Below, in pieces: positions 34,101 to 42,421 of a stretch of 54,297 nt of DNA; position 1 is the stretch's first letter; each line of letters opens with the position of its first letter. The notes beneath the pieces were generated by a model. It was not told where the DNA came from and made no database searches. It saw only the letters and a list, made by a program, of their open reading frames with translations. This stretch comes from Oscillospiraceae bacterium Zagget12 (lineage in GTDB: Bacteria; Bacillota; Clostridia; UBA1381), in contig MSHM01000036.1 in the NCBI GenBank assembly GCA_001941225.1, positions 1 through 54,297 on the forward strand. Direction: 5' to 3'. The translations under genes were made by a program, and so were the position numbers.

Positions 34101-35884
34101 TACGATACCGCGATTATAGTTGTACTTTCGTCCAACTCAATCGGGTTTTCCGGATCGTACTTCTGCCTGGTAGAGCTGGTTGCCGGATCGGTGCCGTCGG
34201 TCGTGTAATAAATATCGCGTCCCGTCGGCGAGGTAAGCTCAACAGCAATCTCGTCCTCATATGTGCCCGCGGGCGGATACGCGTCTACCGCGTCGTCCGG
34301 CGTAGGCTCGATTATGTAGGTTTCATATGTTACATCACTGTATATGCCGTTGTATTTCGCAACCGCGCGAACCGTAGTCGTTTTTGAAACGGTTATCGGT
34401 TCCGAATAAATCATTCCCGACACGCGCGGGTCGGTGCCGTCTACGGTATAATAGATTGTGGCTCCCGCGGTTTCGGTGGTAAGCGTCACGTCCACGGAGC
34501 GCAGATAATCGCCGCCGTCAGGACTTATCTCTACATTGGCAGGTTTAATTCCCAAATAGTATGTGGAAACATAGCTTAGTTCACCGTCCGTATTTATGGT
34601 GACAAGTCTTACGGTGCGCGTTTGGTCTATATATAGGGAATTATATGTTTTATCAACCATTACCCAGTCCGTTTCCGCATCTGTTCCGCCGTAATTCCAG
34701 GTTATATCATCAGTTGAAACGCTTGTTGAATATGTATAATAAACCTGGCAGTTATCGGCAATAGTGTTTCCGCTGCTCGCGTATATGGTGCTGTCGGACA
34801 CGTATACGGTATACGGATTCGCAGCGCTGTACACCTCCGGCACCAAATTGGTATTGAGAGCCGTGGTTTCCCAGAACAGCTTTGGCGAGGACGGACGAAT
34901 TGTGTAGTCATACGTCCTAACCGCGCTCACGGTTCCGTCCTGCCTTTGTGCATAACAGGTTATTGATGTGTTGCTTGTAATGGTAATCGCTCCGGTATAC
35001 TCTTTATATGTTGTGCCGCCGTCCGTGCTGTAATATATGGCGCAGTCCGGCTCATCTTCAACCGTAAGCGTTACATCGACTGTATCTTCATATTCGCCCG
35101 GGTCCGGACTTGGAACCGGAGCGTCCGGTTTGAGCTTGTTCTTGATATTTATGGTGTGGTATCCGTTATTAACCACGCTTAAATCGAAGTTTACCGGATA
35201 ACCCGATACGTTCTTGGAAAGCAATTCAAGAGAATAGTTTTCCTGGGTATCGTTTGTTTCGATAAACACCTGGGTTGTACCCGTTTTCTTCGGAGTAAGC
35301 GGCAGCGCGCAGATGTTATACCACGAATCATCGCCGTCAGCCTTTTGCGGCAGCCAAATGCCGTTGAAAAGCACCATCATATAAGCGGTATTATAAGTCG
35401 TGCCGCTTATGGTTTCCGTTCCGGTGCCGTACCCTTTTACATAAAAGCCCAGGGGAACATCAAAATCTTCAATTTGAGTACTCGTTCCGTTTAAATCCTC
35501 AGCGCTTATATTGGTAGTATATGCCACGCTGCAGTCCAAAGGATATGAATTGGTGCTTTCCACCAAATCGAAATAGTTCGGGTCATAGTAAAATTTGACT
35601 ATGTATCCGTTCATATCGTACTGCGGTTGGGTATGCTTTTCGAGGTCCGTGGTACCGGTTTCGTCATAATCGCCCTTGTTCGGATCGTCAACCGCCAAAT
35701 AGACCTTTGCATCCTCGCCCATATAGACTGTGGTTACGTTGCCGCTCTCGGTATCATTCGCGCGAACGTAAACATTACGCATCGCTTTTTCATTATCGGT
35801 ATAAGCCGATGCGGTTAATGCCGCAAAATTACTTGCAGCCATAACGGCGGCGGTAAACAGCGACATCAGTTTTTTAAATTTCAC
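31166..35884 (-). CDS. SLH-anchored surface protein with many chitobiase-C-terminal-like repeats
   Basis: 1572 residues. GTG start at 35884 chosen because AAAGGGG lies 9 bases upstream; the ATG at 35893 directly abuts that site. Signal peptide KFKKLMSLFTAAVMAASNFAALTASA. Residues about 30-230 resemble a cohesin-like sandwich (YDMNGYIVKFYYDPNYFDLVE). Then about ten beta-sandwich repeats of the chitobiase/beta-hexosaminidase C-terminal type, each with ATIYYTVDGTDP-like and TTVRAVAKYNG-like motifs. A Thr/Pro linker (TTPKPTSTTKASSGS) precedes three SLH domains (ISGYPDGSVRAENEISREE, IHGYPDGSFMPEGKITRAE, ITGYEDGTFRPDAQLSRAE), which bind pyruvylated secondary wall polymers. It ends in an acidic ETDTSDETDSSEETDTSE tail. 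Second gene of the operon, 39 bases after 35924-37723. It probably spans the wall and presents binding modules. Confidence 0.88.
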   Translation of the reverse strand: MKFKKLMSLFTAAVMAASNFAALTASAYTDNEKAMRNVYVRANDTESGNVTTVYMGEDAKVYLAVDDPNKGDYDETGTTDLEKHTQPQYDMNGYIVKFYYDPNYFDLVESTNSYPLDCSVAYTTNISAEDLNGTSTQIEDFDVPLGFYVKGYGTGTETISGTTYNTAYMMVLFNGIWLPQKADGDDSWYNICALPLTPKKTGTTQVFIETNDTQENYSLELLSKNVSGYPVNFDLSVVNNGYHTINIKNKLKPDAPVPSPDPGEYEDTVDVTLTVEDEPDCAIYYSTDGGTTYKEYTGAITITSNTSITCYAQRQDGTVSAVRTYDYTIRPSSPKLFWETTALNTNLVPEVYSAANPYTVYVSDSTIYASSGNTIADNCQVYYTYSTSVSTDDITWNYGGTDAETDWVMVDKTYNSLYIDQTRTVRLVTINTDGELSYVSTYYLGIKPANVEISPDGGDYLRSVDVTLTTETAGATIYYTVDGTDPRVSGMIYSEPITVSKTTTVRAVAKYNGIYSDVTYETYIIEPTPDDAVDAYPPAGTYEDEIAVELTSPTGRDIYYTTDGTDPATSSTRQKYDPENPIELDESTTIIAVSYDPDTETYGEPYTFKYTIKPSAPILSPESEQFVSIGEVAIYNPCPEKNYIVYYTTDGSDPKTSSTRIEVTGDSAVETITAYTEINAVTYNPTTGEYSDVVTETYDVISSRPAKPVITPDPGVYIIENGSTDTYTAQFLPVQDGVTIYYTVAYASQGEYPKGDPNIGYYDETVTYTAGDEIPLIGETIIKAVAVNAFGIRSDLGVFSYTITPEAPEIPPSAVLSGDLNPLRVVAVPGSAVTYTIGESNAGFTNTLTAPDDGVFYIDPATGEAYADEALTTRLGDENTSYSMPTDKIELTISCEKDGVTSSENYSVYTISASGDIAAPYADKDSGEYEEILDENGNLLSVSLYCITSGATIQYKTATESTWHDYDASTPIAVDDDTVLNIRAEKNGEYSSIVSYVYTFVPPAPVITPVSGRYSDTLEVVLSVPDGVPSDRNYTIYYRKATDSADVRYTGQTIEITESASLRAYIVEDDLTTDAKYSDSTAVYYIIDTTSAYGTVSVASPYDTRRVFYTSEITTTPYSNGIELVTNNSDATIMYYYEYTLENGTTVYSASQKEYDTPIMVTSSMTGLKITAWLVDDNGSEISDSRATFEYRFVNKDSLGVPTTTLEEGVDYPSGTTYTLINAYPDDDDIGIYYTTDGSDPTNPDNPNRILYDGETLTLDDDTTIKAAYVVKSEDDELCGDTAEYNYTVAEQTTPKPTSTTKASSGSSTKATATPTVAPTETPEPTEEPNIAGEHIAYISGYPDGSVRAENEISREEVSQIIFRIMEDDAKDDYVPTGEEYPDVAADRWSAQAVEYLSINGIIHGYPDGSFMPEGKITRAEFCTLITYYLGLDADYSEIPFDDITDEHWGYGYVSALYNAGYITGYEDGTFRPDAQLSRAEAVTVFNLILGRTPLLEYLLTTDFNPFNDLEEDTWYYEKVLEASITHEYELNEDGYEEPWYLETDEDTEETDTSDETDSSEETDTSEETETE

Positions 35885-35923
35885 AACCTTCATCCCCTTT
35901 AATCTAATCACAAATGTTGAATG

Positions 35924-37723
35924 TTAATTCATAAGCTCAAGCAGAGCCGCGCACATTACAGCCGTTTCCGCTCTTGTAGCGTTGCCCTTGGGATTAAGCT
36001 GTCCGTCAGAACCGTGTATCACTCCCGCCTGCACCATAGCAGCCATTGCCGCCGCGGCGTAATCCGATACATTGTCCTTATCGGTGAAATCATCAAGCGC
36101 GGTCAAATCATCAACCGCCTCAATGTATCCCGCGTCAAGGAATGCGCGGTAAGCAAGAGAGATTAAATCCTGTCTTGTAACGCTGTTTTCCGGCATAAAC
36201 TCCTCGCCGTAGCCCTGAGCTACTCCGGCAGCCTTAGCCTTGCCTATCTGGTCATAATAATAGCTGTCCTCAGGTACATCGGAGAAGTTTTCCGTGTACT
36301 CATTGTCTATTGAAAGCATATTCACAAGAATTATAATGAAGTCGCCGCGCTTTATGTTGTTCGCGGGTGAATATGTTGTGTCGCTTGTTCCGTTTATGAT
36401 ACCCTTTTCCTTTAGCGTGTATATAGCGTCCTCCGCCCATGAGTAATTTTCAAGGTCGGTGAAGTATTTGTTGTCGGTGGTATCTGTGTCCGTGCCGTCC
36501 GTTGACGGAGTCGGTGTTTCACCCGGCTCGGGTGATGCCGTAGCGGTTGAGGTCGACGTGGACGAACCGCCGCCGCCACCGCCGCCACCGCCGCCACCGC
36601 CGGTGCTTGTACTTGTGCTTGTGGTTGCTGTCGGCTTAACGGTTGCCGTAGCCGCAGGCGTTGCCGTAGGCTCGGTTTCTGTCGGTGTGTATACCGCCAA
36701 AAGTATATTTAAGTCGTATCCGTCGGTCGTGCCGTCGCGGTTGAAGTCGGTAGCGTAGCTCTCGAGGTTGCTGTTGGACGAAACATTTTCATATACGTTC
36801 ATAAAAGCGTCATAGTCATCCTGGTCAACATCGGAATCGCCGTCAACATCTCCGGGCATAAAATCTTCGTCTGTAAACTCAACAGTTTCGTCAAATGTCA
36901 CGCCCGTTTGGGTTGCCGTAATATATCCAATACCGCTAAGCTCAACGGTGTATGTATGTCCCGCTATTAAATCGGTGGTTACTATAAACACAGGGATTGT
37001 GCTTGTAGCGTCGCGGTGTCCGCCCTTGGATATTGCTATATTGTTAAGTATTGTGTAATACTGATAGCTCGGGTCGCTTTCATCGGTAATTTTCAGCTCA
37101 ATGCCGCTGCCGACATAGCTGCCGTCCGATGATGCGGCTGAAAAGGTTTTAACCGTATTCATTGTCAGCTTTACCTCGGCTGTAACAGCCTCATTTGTGG
37201 TATCACTTCCCGTTGCCGTTACGGAAACGGTTTCCGTCGGGTATACCTTACTGCCGTTTATAGAGCCGGCTATATACCATGTATCCTCAAGATTATTGAG
37301 CTCCAGCTCCATTGTGTCGCCGGCATCGCCCTCAAAGGTCAGCACGAACAAATCCGCCGTACCGTTTGTACCGGTTAAATCCATACCGGCGCTTATATCT
37401 ATCAAGCCCATTTTAACGCTATTTTCCGCGTTTGATGACGCCGCGTTCGGAGATATTACGGTAATATCATCGGTATCGCAAAGGTACCTTATACTCTTGT
37501 ACGAAAAATCTCCGCTGAAATCAAGATACATTTGCAAAATCGAAACATCGCTCGGAGCGCCCTCGACGCTGACCATTATTTTCGTTTCACCCTCCAGCAC
37601 TGTGGTATCCGTCGCGGTTATATCGGTAAATTTCACGGTCATTGTGTTATCCACGGCAATAACCGGTATCATCGATGCAACCATTGATACGGTGACCAAC
37701 ACCGCAACTAAGAATTTTTTCAT
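35924..37723 (-). CDS. Cohesin-like, dockerin and SLH surface protein (anchoring scaffoldin-like)
   Basis: 599 residues. Signal peptide MKKFLVAVLVTVSMVASMIPVIAV (1-24). Residues 25-170 are a cohesin-like sandwich (ETKIMVSVEGAPSDVSILQMYLDFSG). About 175-288 form an X-module-like domain (YTVELSGIGYITATQ), then a type-I-like dockerin at 288-345 (PGDVDGDSDVDQDDYDAFMN and DFNRDGTTDGYDLNILLAVY, with both calcium loops). A Thr/Ser linker with a run of 12 glycines leads to three SLH domains (about 425-599), with TRAE-like helices TRQDLISLAYRAF and ATRAETAVMCAAL. The cohesin-X-dockerin order repeats that of the two dockerin-like proteins elsewhere in the window, with wall anchoring added. A SigI-type promoter lies upstream. 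Translation starts at the ATG after AGGGGAGT. Confidence 0.88.
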   Translation of the reverse strand: MKKFLVAVLVTVSMVASMIPVIAVDNTMTVKFTDITATDTTVLEGETKIMVSVEGAPSDVSILQMYLDFSGDFSYKSIRYLCDTDDITVISPNAASSNAENSVKMGLIDISAGMDLTGTNGTADLFVLTFEGDAGDTMELELNNLEDTWYIAGSINGSKVYPTETVSVTATGSDTTNEAVTAEVKLTMNTVKTFSAASSDGSYVGSGIELKITDESDPSYQYYTILNNIAISKGGHRDATSTIPVFIVTTDLIAGHTYTVELSGIGYITATQTGVTFDETVEFTDEDFMPGDVDGDSDVDQDDYDAFMNVYENVSSNSNLESYATDFNRDGTTDGYDLNILLAVYTPTETEPTATPAATATVKPTATTSTSTSTGGGGGGGGGGGGSSTSTSTATASPEPGETPTPSTDGTDTDTTDNKYFTDLENYSWAEDAIYTLKEKGIINGTSDTTYSPANNIKRGDFIIILVNMLSIDNEYTENFSDVPEDSYYYDQIGKAKAAGVAQGYGEEFMPENSVTRQDLISLAYRAFLDAGYIEAVDDLTALDDFTDKDNVSDYAAAAMAAMVQAGVIHGSDGQLNPKGNATRAETAVMCAALLELMN

Positions 37724-37826
37724 CTAAAACTCCCCTTTTTCTGTTATTTTTGGAATGATTATTCCGTCGCGCTAATTCCCATAAAATCCAATCTCCACAT
37801 TCAGAGGAATTACCTATATTATATAA

Positions 37827-37855
37827 TTCGCAGCTATTTATGCCAAAATCGGGAC
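37827..37855 (-). promoter_or_regulatory. SigI-type promoter of the SLH operon
   Basis: Minus-strand GTCCCG (37850-37855), 19 bp, CGAA (37827-37830), then TTATATAAT. The CCC core, spacing and the CGAATTATATA string equal those of the sigI promoter. No other convincing promoter is seen before the start codon. Confidence 0.65.
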
Positions 37856-38068
37856 TTGTTAATTTTACCGTTTGCTTTGACGATATATTAAATTAAGCAA
37901 ATTTTATGTAATTATACACCACTATACTTTATATTATACACGAAAATATCTTTTTGTCAACCTCAAACAGTGCTAAAATTAATGTTTGTTTCAAGTATAA
38001 TTAAGCATATTTCGGAATATTATCCGAGGTGTTTTGGTTTGATTTTGCATTTTTTGCTCGGTTTTATG

Positions 38069-38173
38069 ATGAACATACGTTCATACGTTCATTTATAGGT
38101 CATTTTCAACAAAAATTTCTTTACTAATTATCCATTTATCACAATTTAAAAGTAAATTAAAGCGTGATATAAT
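38069..38173 (+). promoter_or_regulatory. hydCBA upstream region: GTTCAT repeats and promoter
   Basis: The gene-free stretch 37724-38206 holds the SigI-type promoter and this region. A dyad ATGAAC-atac-GTTCAT (38069-38084) is followed by a direct ACGTTCAT copy (38085-38092). About 50 bases on, TTTAAA (38145-38150), 17-bp spacer, TATAAT (38168-38173) forms the likely hyd promoter. I see no clear Rex box. Confidence 0.5.
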
Positions 38174-38206
38174 ATTATAGATAGAAAAAAACAAGGAGGC
38201 GTAAAT

Positions 38207-38716
38207 ATGAATAAACAACCGGCTGTCCATTTTAAGGGGACAAAGGCTCAGGAAACCGAATTAAAGGAGTTTATTGAAATCGAGAAATCGCAGCCCGGAG
38301 CGCTTATGCCCGTATTGCAGAAGGCTCAGGAGATATACGGCTATCTCCCGATCGAGGTGCAGGGTATGGTTGCCGAGGGACTTAATATTTCCTTAAGCGA
38401 GGTTTACGGCGTTGCGACATTTTACTCCCAATTTTCTCTTAACCCCAAGGGTGAGCACCGCATAAGCGTCTGTCTCGGCACGGCGTGCTATGTAAAGGGC
38501 GCGGATAAGATTCTTGAGGGACTTGAGGAGAGGCTCGGGATTAAATGCGGCGAATGTACGCGGGACGGAGTTTTCTCGCTTGATTCCTGCCGATGCGTAG
38601 GCGCGTGCGGTCTTGCTCCGGTAATGATGATCGACGAGGACGTTTACGGCAGAATGACCGTTGACCAGATTGACGACATACTTAAAAAGTACACAACAAA
38701 GAAAAAGAAGAAGTAA
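38207..38716 (+). CDS. hydC: NADH-dependent [FeFe] hydrogenase subunit C (NuoE-like)
   Basis: 169 residues. Thioredoxin-fold [2Fe-2S] subunit of an electron-bifurcating hydrogenase, of the NuoE/24-kDa family. N-terminal helical part (PGALMPVLQKAQEIYGYLPIEVQ, LSEVYGVATFYSQFSL), then the iron-sulphur ligands in CLGTACYVKGADKIL and DSCRCVGACGLAPVMMID, four cysteines in the family spacing. It passes electrons between the NADH site on HydB and HydA. AAGGAGG precedes the ATG, and hydB follows 14 bases after the stop. Confidence 0.95.
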   Translation: MNKQPAVHFKGTKAQETELKEFIEIEKSQPGALMPVLQKAQEIYGYLPIEVQGMVAEGLNISLSEVYGVATFYSQFSLNPKGEHRISVCLGTACYVKGADKILEGLEERLGIKCGECTRDGVFSLDSCRCVGACGLAPVMMIDEDVYGRMTVDQIDDILKKYTTKKKKK

Positions 38717-38730
38717 GGGAGGAATATGAA

Positions 38731-40608
38731 TTGCTTAGTGTTGAAGAATTAAACAAAATCCGCGAAAATACGAAAAACATCGTTTCAATGCGTGATGAAA
38801 ACGCGGAAAACAATTCGGGCTATAAATACCAGGTGCTTGTGTGCGGAGGTACGGGCTGTCATTCCTCCGGAAGTCAGAAGGTGCTTGACGCGCTGACAGA
38901 GCAGATTGCGGCGCACGGGCTTGAAAAGGACGTTAAAATCGTGCGTACCGGCTGTTTCGGTCTTTGCTCCTTAGGTCCTATAATGATAATTTATCCGCAG
39001 GGATATTTCTACGCGAGAGTTCAGCCGGAAACCATTCCGGAAATTGTCGAGGAGCATTTGATTAAGGGAAATGTTGTAAAGCATTTGCTTTATGAAAGCA
39101 CCGTCTGTGAGGACGGAACGGTAAAGCCGCTCCAGGAAACGGATTTCTATAGAAAACAATTAAGAGTTGCTCTTAAAAACTGCGGCGTTATCGACCCGGA
39201 GGATATTGAGGAATACATAGCGACGGACGGCTACCAGGCATTGGCAAAGGTTCTTACCACAATGACGCCCGACGACGTGGTACAAGTGCTGCTTGACAGC
39301 GGACTGCGCGGCAGAGGCGGCGGCGGTTTCCCGACCGGACGCAAATGGGCGTTCGCAAAGGCGTCCGAAAGCGACCAAAAATATGTGTGCTGTAACGCCG
39401 ATGAGGGCGACCCCGGCGCGTTTATGGACCGCTCGATACTTGAGGGCGACCCGCATACCGTGCTTGAGGCGATGGCGATTGCCGGCTACACCATAGGCGC
39501 GAACAAGGGTTACATATATGTCCGCGCGGAATATCCCGTGGCGGTAAACCGTCTTAATGTAGCGATACAGCAGGCAAAGGATTACGGACTTTTGGGAGAG
39601 GGAATTTTCGGAACGGACTTCTCCTTTGATATAGAGCTTAGGCTCGGAGCCGGAGCGTTCGTATGCGGCGAGGAAACGGCGCTTATGACCTCAATCGAGG
39701 GCAACCGCGGAGAGCCGCGTCCAAGACCGCCGTTCCCTGCCGTTAAGGGACTTTTCGGCAAGCCGACAATTTTGAATAACGTGGAAACCTACGCGAATAT
39801 ATGTAAGATTATTCTAAACGGACCGGAGTGGTTCGCGTCAATGGGAACAGAAACTTCGAAAGGTACAAAGGTATTCGCCCTCGGCGGCAAGATAACAAAC
39901 GTCGGACTTGTTGAGGTTCCTATGGGAACAACCCTGCGTGAAATCGTCGAGGAAATCGGCGGCGGCGTACCGAACGGAAAGAAGTTCAAGGCGGCTCAGA
40001 TGGGCGGTCCGTCCGGCGGATGTATTCCCGCCTGTCATATAGACGTTCCGATAGATTATGACAATTTGATTAAGCTCGGCTCGATGATGGGCTCGGGAGG
40101 ACTTATAGTTATGGACGAGGACACCTGTATGGTGGACATCGCGAAATTCTTCCTTGAATTTACGGTTGACGAATCGTGCGGAAAATGCACGCCGTGCCGT
40201 ATCGGAACACGCAGACTTTATCAGCTTATCGACAAGATTACCAAGGGCGAGGGCAAGCTGGAGGATTTGGATAAGATTAAGGAGCTGTGCGCGCATATGC
40301 GCTCAACCTCACTGTGCGCGCTCGGTCAGTCAACGCCGAACCCCGTTATTTCAACAATGCGCTACTTCAAGGACGAATATGTCGCGCACGTTAAGGATAA
40401 AACCTGTCCGGCGGGCGTATGTAAGGATTTGATGTCCTACGAAATTGTTCCTAAGCTTTGTAAGGGTTGTACGCTCTGCGCTAAAAACTGTCCCGTTGAC
40501 GCTATTTCCGGAACGGTTAAAAAGCCGCATAAGATTGACAGAAACAAATGTATCAAGTGCGGTCTGTGCATGAGAAACTGTAAGTTCGGCGCGATAATCA
40601 AGAAATAA
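38731..40608 (+). CDS. hydB: NADH-dependent [FeFe] hydrogenase subunit B (NuoF-like)
   Basis: 625 residues. FMN- and NAD-binding subunit of the bifurcating HydABC complex. N-terminal [2Fe-2S] thioredoxin-like domain (CGGTGCHSSGSQ ... TGCFGLCSLGP), then the NuoF core with the NADH/FMN glycine loop GLRGRGGGGFPTGRKW (about 189-204), YVCCNADEGDPGAFMDR and GAYVCGEETAL-type segment GAGAFVCGEETALM, a [4Fe-4S] site in CGKCTPCRIGTRR, and a C-terminal two-cluster ferredoxin domain (CKGCTLCAKNCPVD, CIKCGLCMRNCKFG). The TTG at 38731 is the start: GGAGG lies 8 bases upstream, and the nearby ATG at 38726 is out of frame and closes quickly. Confidence 0.95.
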   Translation: MLSVEELNKIRENTKNIVSMRDENAENNSGYKYQVLVCGGTGCHSSGSQKVLDALTEQIAAHGLEKDVKIVRTGCFGLCSLGPIMIIYPQGYFYARVQPETIPEIVEEHLIKGNVVKHLLYESTVCEDGTVKPLQETDFYRKQLRVALKNCGVIDPEDIEEYIATDGYQALAKVLTTMTPDDVVQVLLDSGLRGRGGGGFPTGRKWAFAKASESDQKYVCCNADEGDPGAFMDRSILEGDPHTVLEAMAIAGYTIGANKGYIYVRAEYPVAVNRLNVAIQQAKDYGLLGEGIFGTDFSFDIELRLGAGAFVCGEETALMTSIEGNRGEPRPRPPFPAVKGLFGKPTILNNVETYANICKIILNGPEWFASMGTETSKGTKVFALGGKITNVGLVEVPMGTTLREIVEEIGGGVPNGKKFKAAQMGGPSGGCIPACHIDVPIDYDNLIKLGSMMGSGGLIVMDEDTCMVDIAKFFLEFTVDESCGKCTPCRIGTRRLYQLIDKITKGEGKLEDLDKIKELCAHMRSTSLCALGQSTPNPVISTMRYFKDEYVAHVKDKTCPAGVCKDLMSYEIVPKLCKGCTLCAKNCPVDAISGTVKKPHKIDRNKCIKCGLCMRNCKFGAIIKK

Positions 40609-40621
40609 GGGAGGAAATAAA

Positions 40622-42358
40622 ATGGTAACTTTGAAAATAAACGGCATCAGCGTTACTGTGCCGGAGGATTATACCATTCTTCAGGCGGCAAAGGAGATAA
40701 ATGTTGAAATTCCCTCCCTGTGCTACTTAAAGGATGTAAACTGTATCGGCTCATGCCGCGTGTGCGTGGTTGAGCTTGTGGAAAGAGGAAGGAGCCGTCT
40801 TGTTCCGTCATGCGTGTTCCCCGTAGCGGAGGGTATGGAGGTTTATACAAACACTCCGGCGGTAAGAACATCGAGAAGAACCACTATCGAGCTTATTCTT
40901 TCAACGCATCATAAGAAATGTCTTTCGTGCGTAAGAGGAAACAACTGCGAGCTGCAAAAGCTTGCATTCGACTACGGTGTTGACGAGGACAGATTTGCTC
41001 AGGAAGAAATAAAATACGATATAGACGACCTTTCGCCGTACATAGTGAGAGATAACAACAAATGTATTATGTGCCGCCGCTGCACGGCAGCCTGCAATAA
41101 GGCTCAGACAGTCGGCGCGATAGGTGAAATCGACAGAGGATACAAGGTACATATCGGCTGCGCCTTTGAAAAGAGTATGGGCGAGTCCGTATGCGTTGGC
41201 TGCGGTCAATGTATAGTAGCCTGTCCCGTCGGAGCGCTCAGTGAAAAGAGCCAGATTGACGACGTTTGGGACGCGATTGCCGACCCGAATAAAAAGGTTG
41301 TTGTATTCACCGCGCCGTCGATACGCGCGACGCTCGGCGAGTGCTTTGATATGCCTGTCGGCACAAACGTGGAGGGCAAAATGGTAGCAGCAATCCGCCG
41401 CCTTGGCGTGGACGCCGTGTTCAATATGGACGTTACGGCGGACTTGACGATAGTCGAGGAGGCGACCGAGCTTTTAAACCGACTTGAAAACGCGCACGAT
41501 TTGCCGATGTTTACAAGCTGTTGTCCCGGTTGGGTAAAATTTGTTGAGCATCAGTATCAGGACTTTATCCCGAATCTCTCAACCTGTAAATCACCGCAGC
41601 AGATGTTCGGCGCGGTGTTGAAAAATTATTACGCGCAGAAAAAGGGAATCGATCCGCATGATTTGTTTGTTGTGAGCATAATTCCGTGTACCGCGAAGAA
41701 GTTTGAATGTACGCGTGAGGAGGAAAGCGCTTACGGTTTCGCGGATGCGGACGTATCGCTTACCACGCGTGAGCTTTCCAAGATGATTAAGGGCGCGGGT
41801 TTGAAATTCACCGAGCTTAACAACGAGAAGTTTGACGATCCGTTTGAGATTGCAACGGGCGCGGGCGCGATATTCGGCGCAACCGGCGGAGTTATGGAGG
41901 CGGCACTTAGAACAGCCGCGGATATACTTGACGGCGGCTCTAAAAAGATTGAGTTCAAAGAGGTAAGAGGAACGGATGGAATCAAGGAGGCGGAGTACAT
42001 GCTCGGCGGCAAAAAGCTTAAGGTTGCCGTTGCATCGGGACTCGGCAACGCGAGAAAGATTTTGGACGGAATAAGAAGCGGCGAAAGACACTATGATTTT
42101 GTTGAAATTATGGCGTGTCCCGGCGGCTGCGTAAACGGCGGCGGTCAGCCCGTACAGGGCGACAGCGTAAGAAATTACGTTGACCTTAAAACGCTCCGCG
42201 CAAAGGCTCTCTACGATGCGGATAAAAAGCTTAAATTCAGAAAATCACATCTCAACCCCGTTATTCAAATGCTGTATGACGAGTATTTCGACGCGCCCGG
42301 CAAGCACCGCGCGCATAGACTGCTGCATACCACATATGTAAAACGCGATAAATATTAA
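40622..42358 (+). CDS. hydA: NADH-dependent [FeFe] hydrogenase catalytic subunit A
   Basis: 578 residues, group A [FeFe] hydrogenase. It makes or consumes H2, coupled with ferredoxin and NADH through HydBC. Plant-type [2Fe-2S] domain (CYLKDVNCIGSCRVC), the His-ligated cluster (HHKKCLSCVRGNNCELQ), two [4Fe-4S] sites (CIMCRRCTAAC, CVGCGQCIVACP), then the H-cluster motifs L1 FTSCCPGW, L2 IIPCTAKKFE and L3 MACPGGCVNGGGQP, all with the cysteines in place. The C-terminal small-subunit-like part ends PGKHRAHRLLHTTYV. RBS GGGAGG; it starts 13 bases after hydB, and a terminator follows. Maturases HydEFG are not in the window. Confidence 0.97.
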   Translation: MVTLKINGISVTVPEDYTILQAAKEINVEIPSLCYLKDVNCIGSCRVCVVELVERGRSRLVPSCVFPVAEGMEVYTNTPAVRTSRRTTIELILSTHHKKCLSCVRGNNCELQKLAFDYGVDEDRFAQEEIKYDIDDLSPYIVRDNNKCIMCRRCTAACNKAQTVGAIGEIDRGYKVHIGCAFEKSMGESVCVGCGQCIVACPVGALSEKSQIDDVWDAIADPNKKVVVFTAPSIRATLGECFDMPVGTNVEGKMVAAIRRLGVDAVFNMDVTADLTIVEEATELLNRLENAHDLPMFTSCCPGWVKFVEHQYQDFIPNLSTCKSPQQMFGAVLKNYYAQKKGIDPHDLFVVSIIPCTAKKFECTREEESAYGFADADVSLTTRELSKMIKGAGLKFTELNNEKFDDPFEIATGAGAIFGATGGVMEAALRTAADILDGGSKKIEFKEVRGTDGIKEAEYMLGGKKLKVAVASGLGNARKILDGIRSGERHYDFVEIMACPGGCVNGGGQPVQGDSVRNYVDLKTLRAKALYDADKKLKFRKSHLNPVIQMLYDEYFDAPGKHRAHRLLHTTYVKRDKY

Positions 42359-42368
42359 TAAATCAAAA

Positions 42369-42406
42369 CAACGGCATATCGCAACAGGGCGATATGCCGT
42401 TTTTTC
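42369..42406 (+). terminator. Terminator of hydCBA
   Basis: ACGGCATATCGC-aacag-GGGCGATATGCCGT hairpin followed by TTTTTTC. It can also serve the converging SHOCT gene. Confidence 0.9.
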
Positions 42407-42421
42407 AATGCACAATTCTCG

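Noticed and set aside
36560-36600. Short-period repeat as a CRISPR-like array
   Set aside because: It is a GGC/GGT codon run encoding a poly-glycine linker; no CRISPR repeats or cas genes are present.
38207-42358. Complex I (NuoEFG) assignment for the three-gene cluster
   Set aside because: The third gene has all three H-cluster motifs, so this is a bifurcating [FeFe] hydrogenase, not NADH:quinone oxidoreductase.
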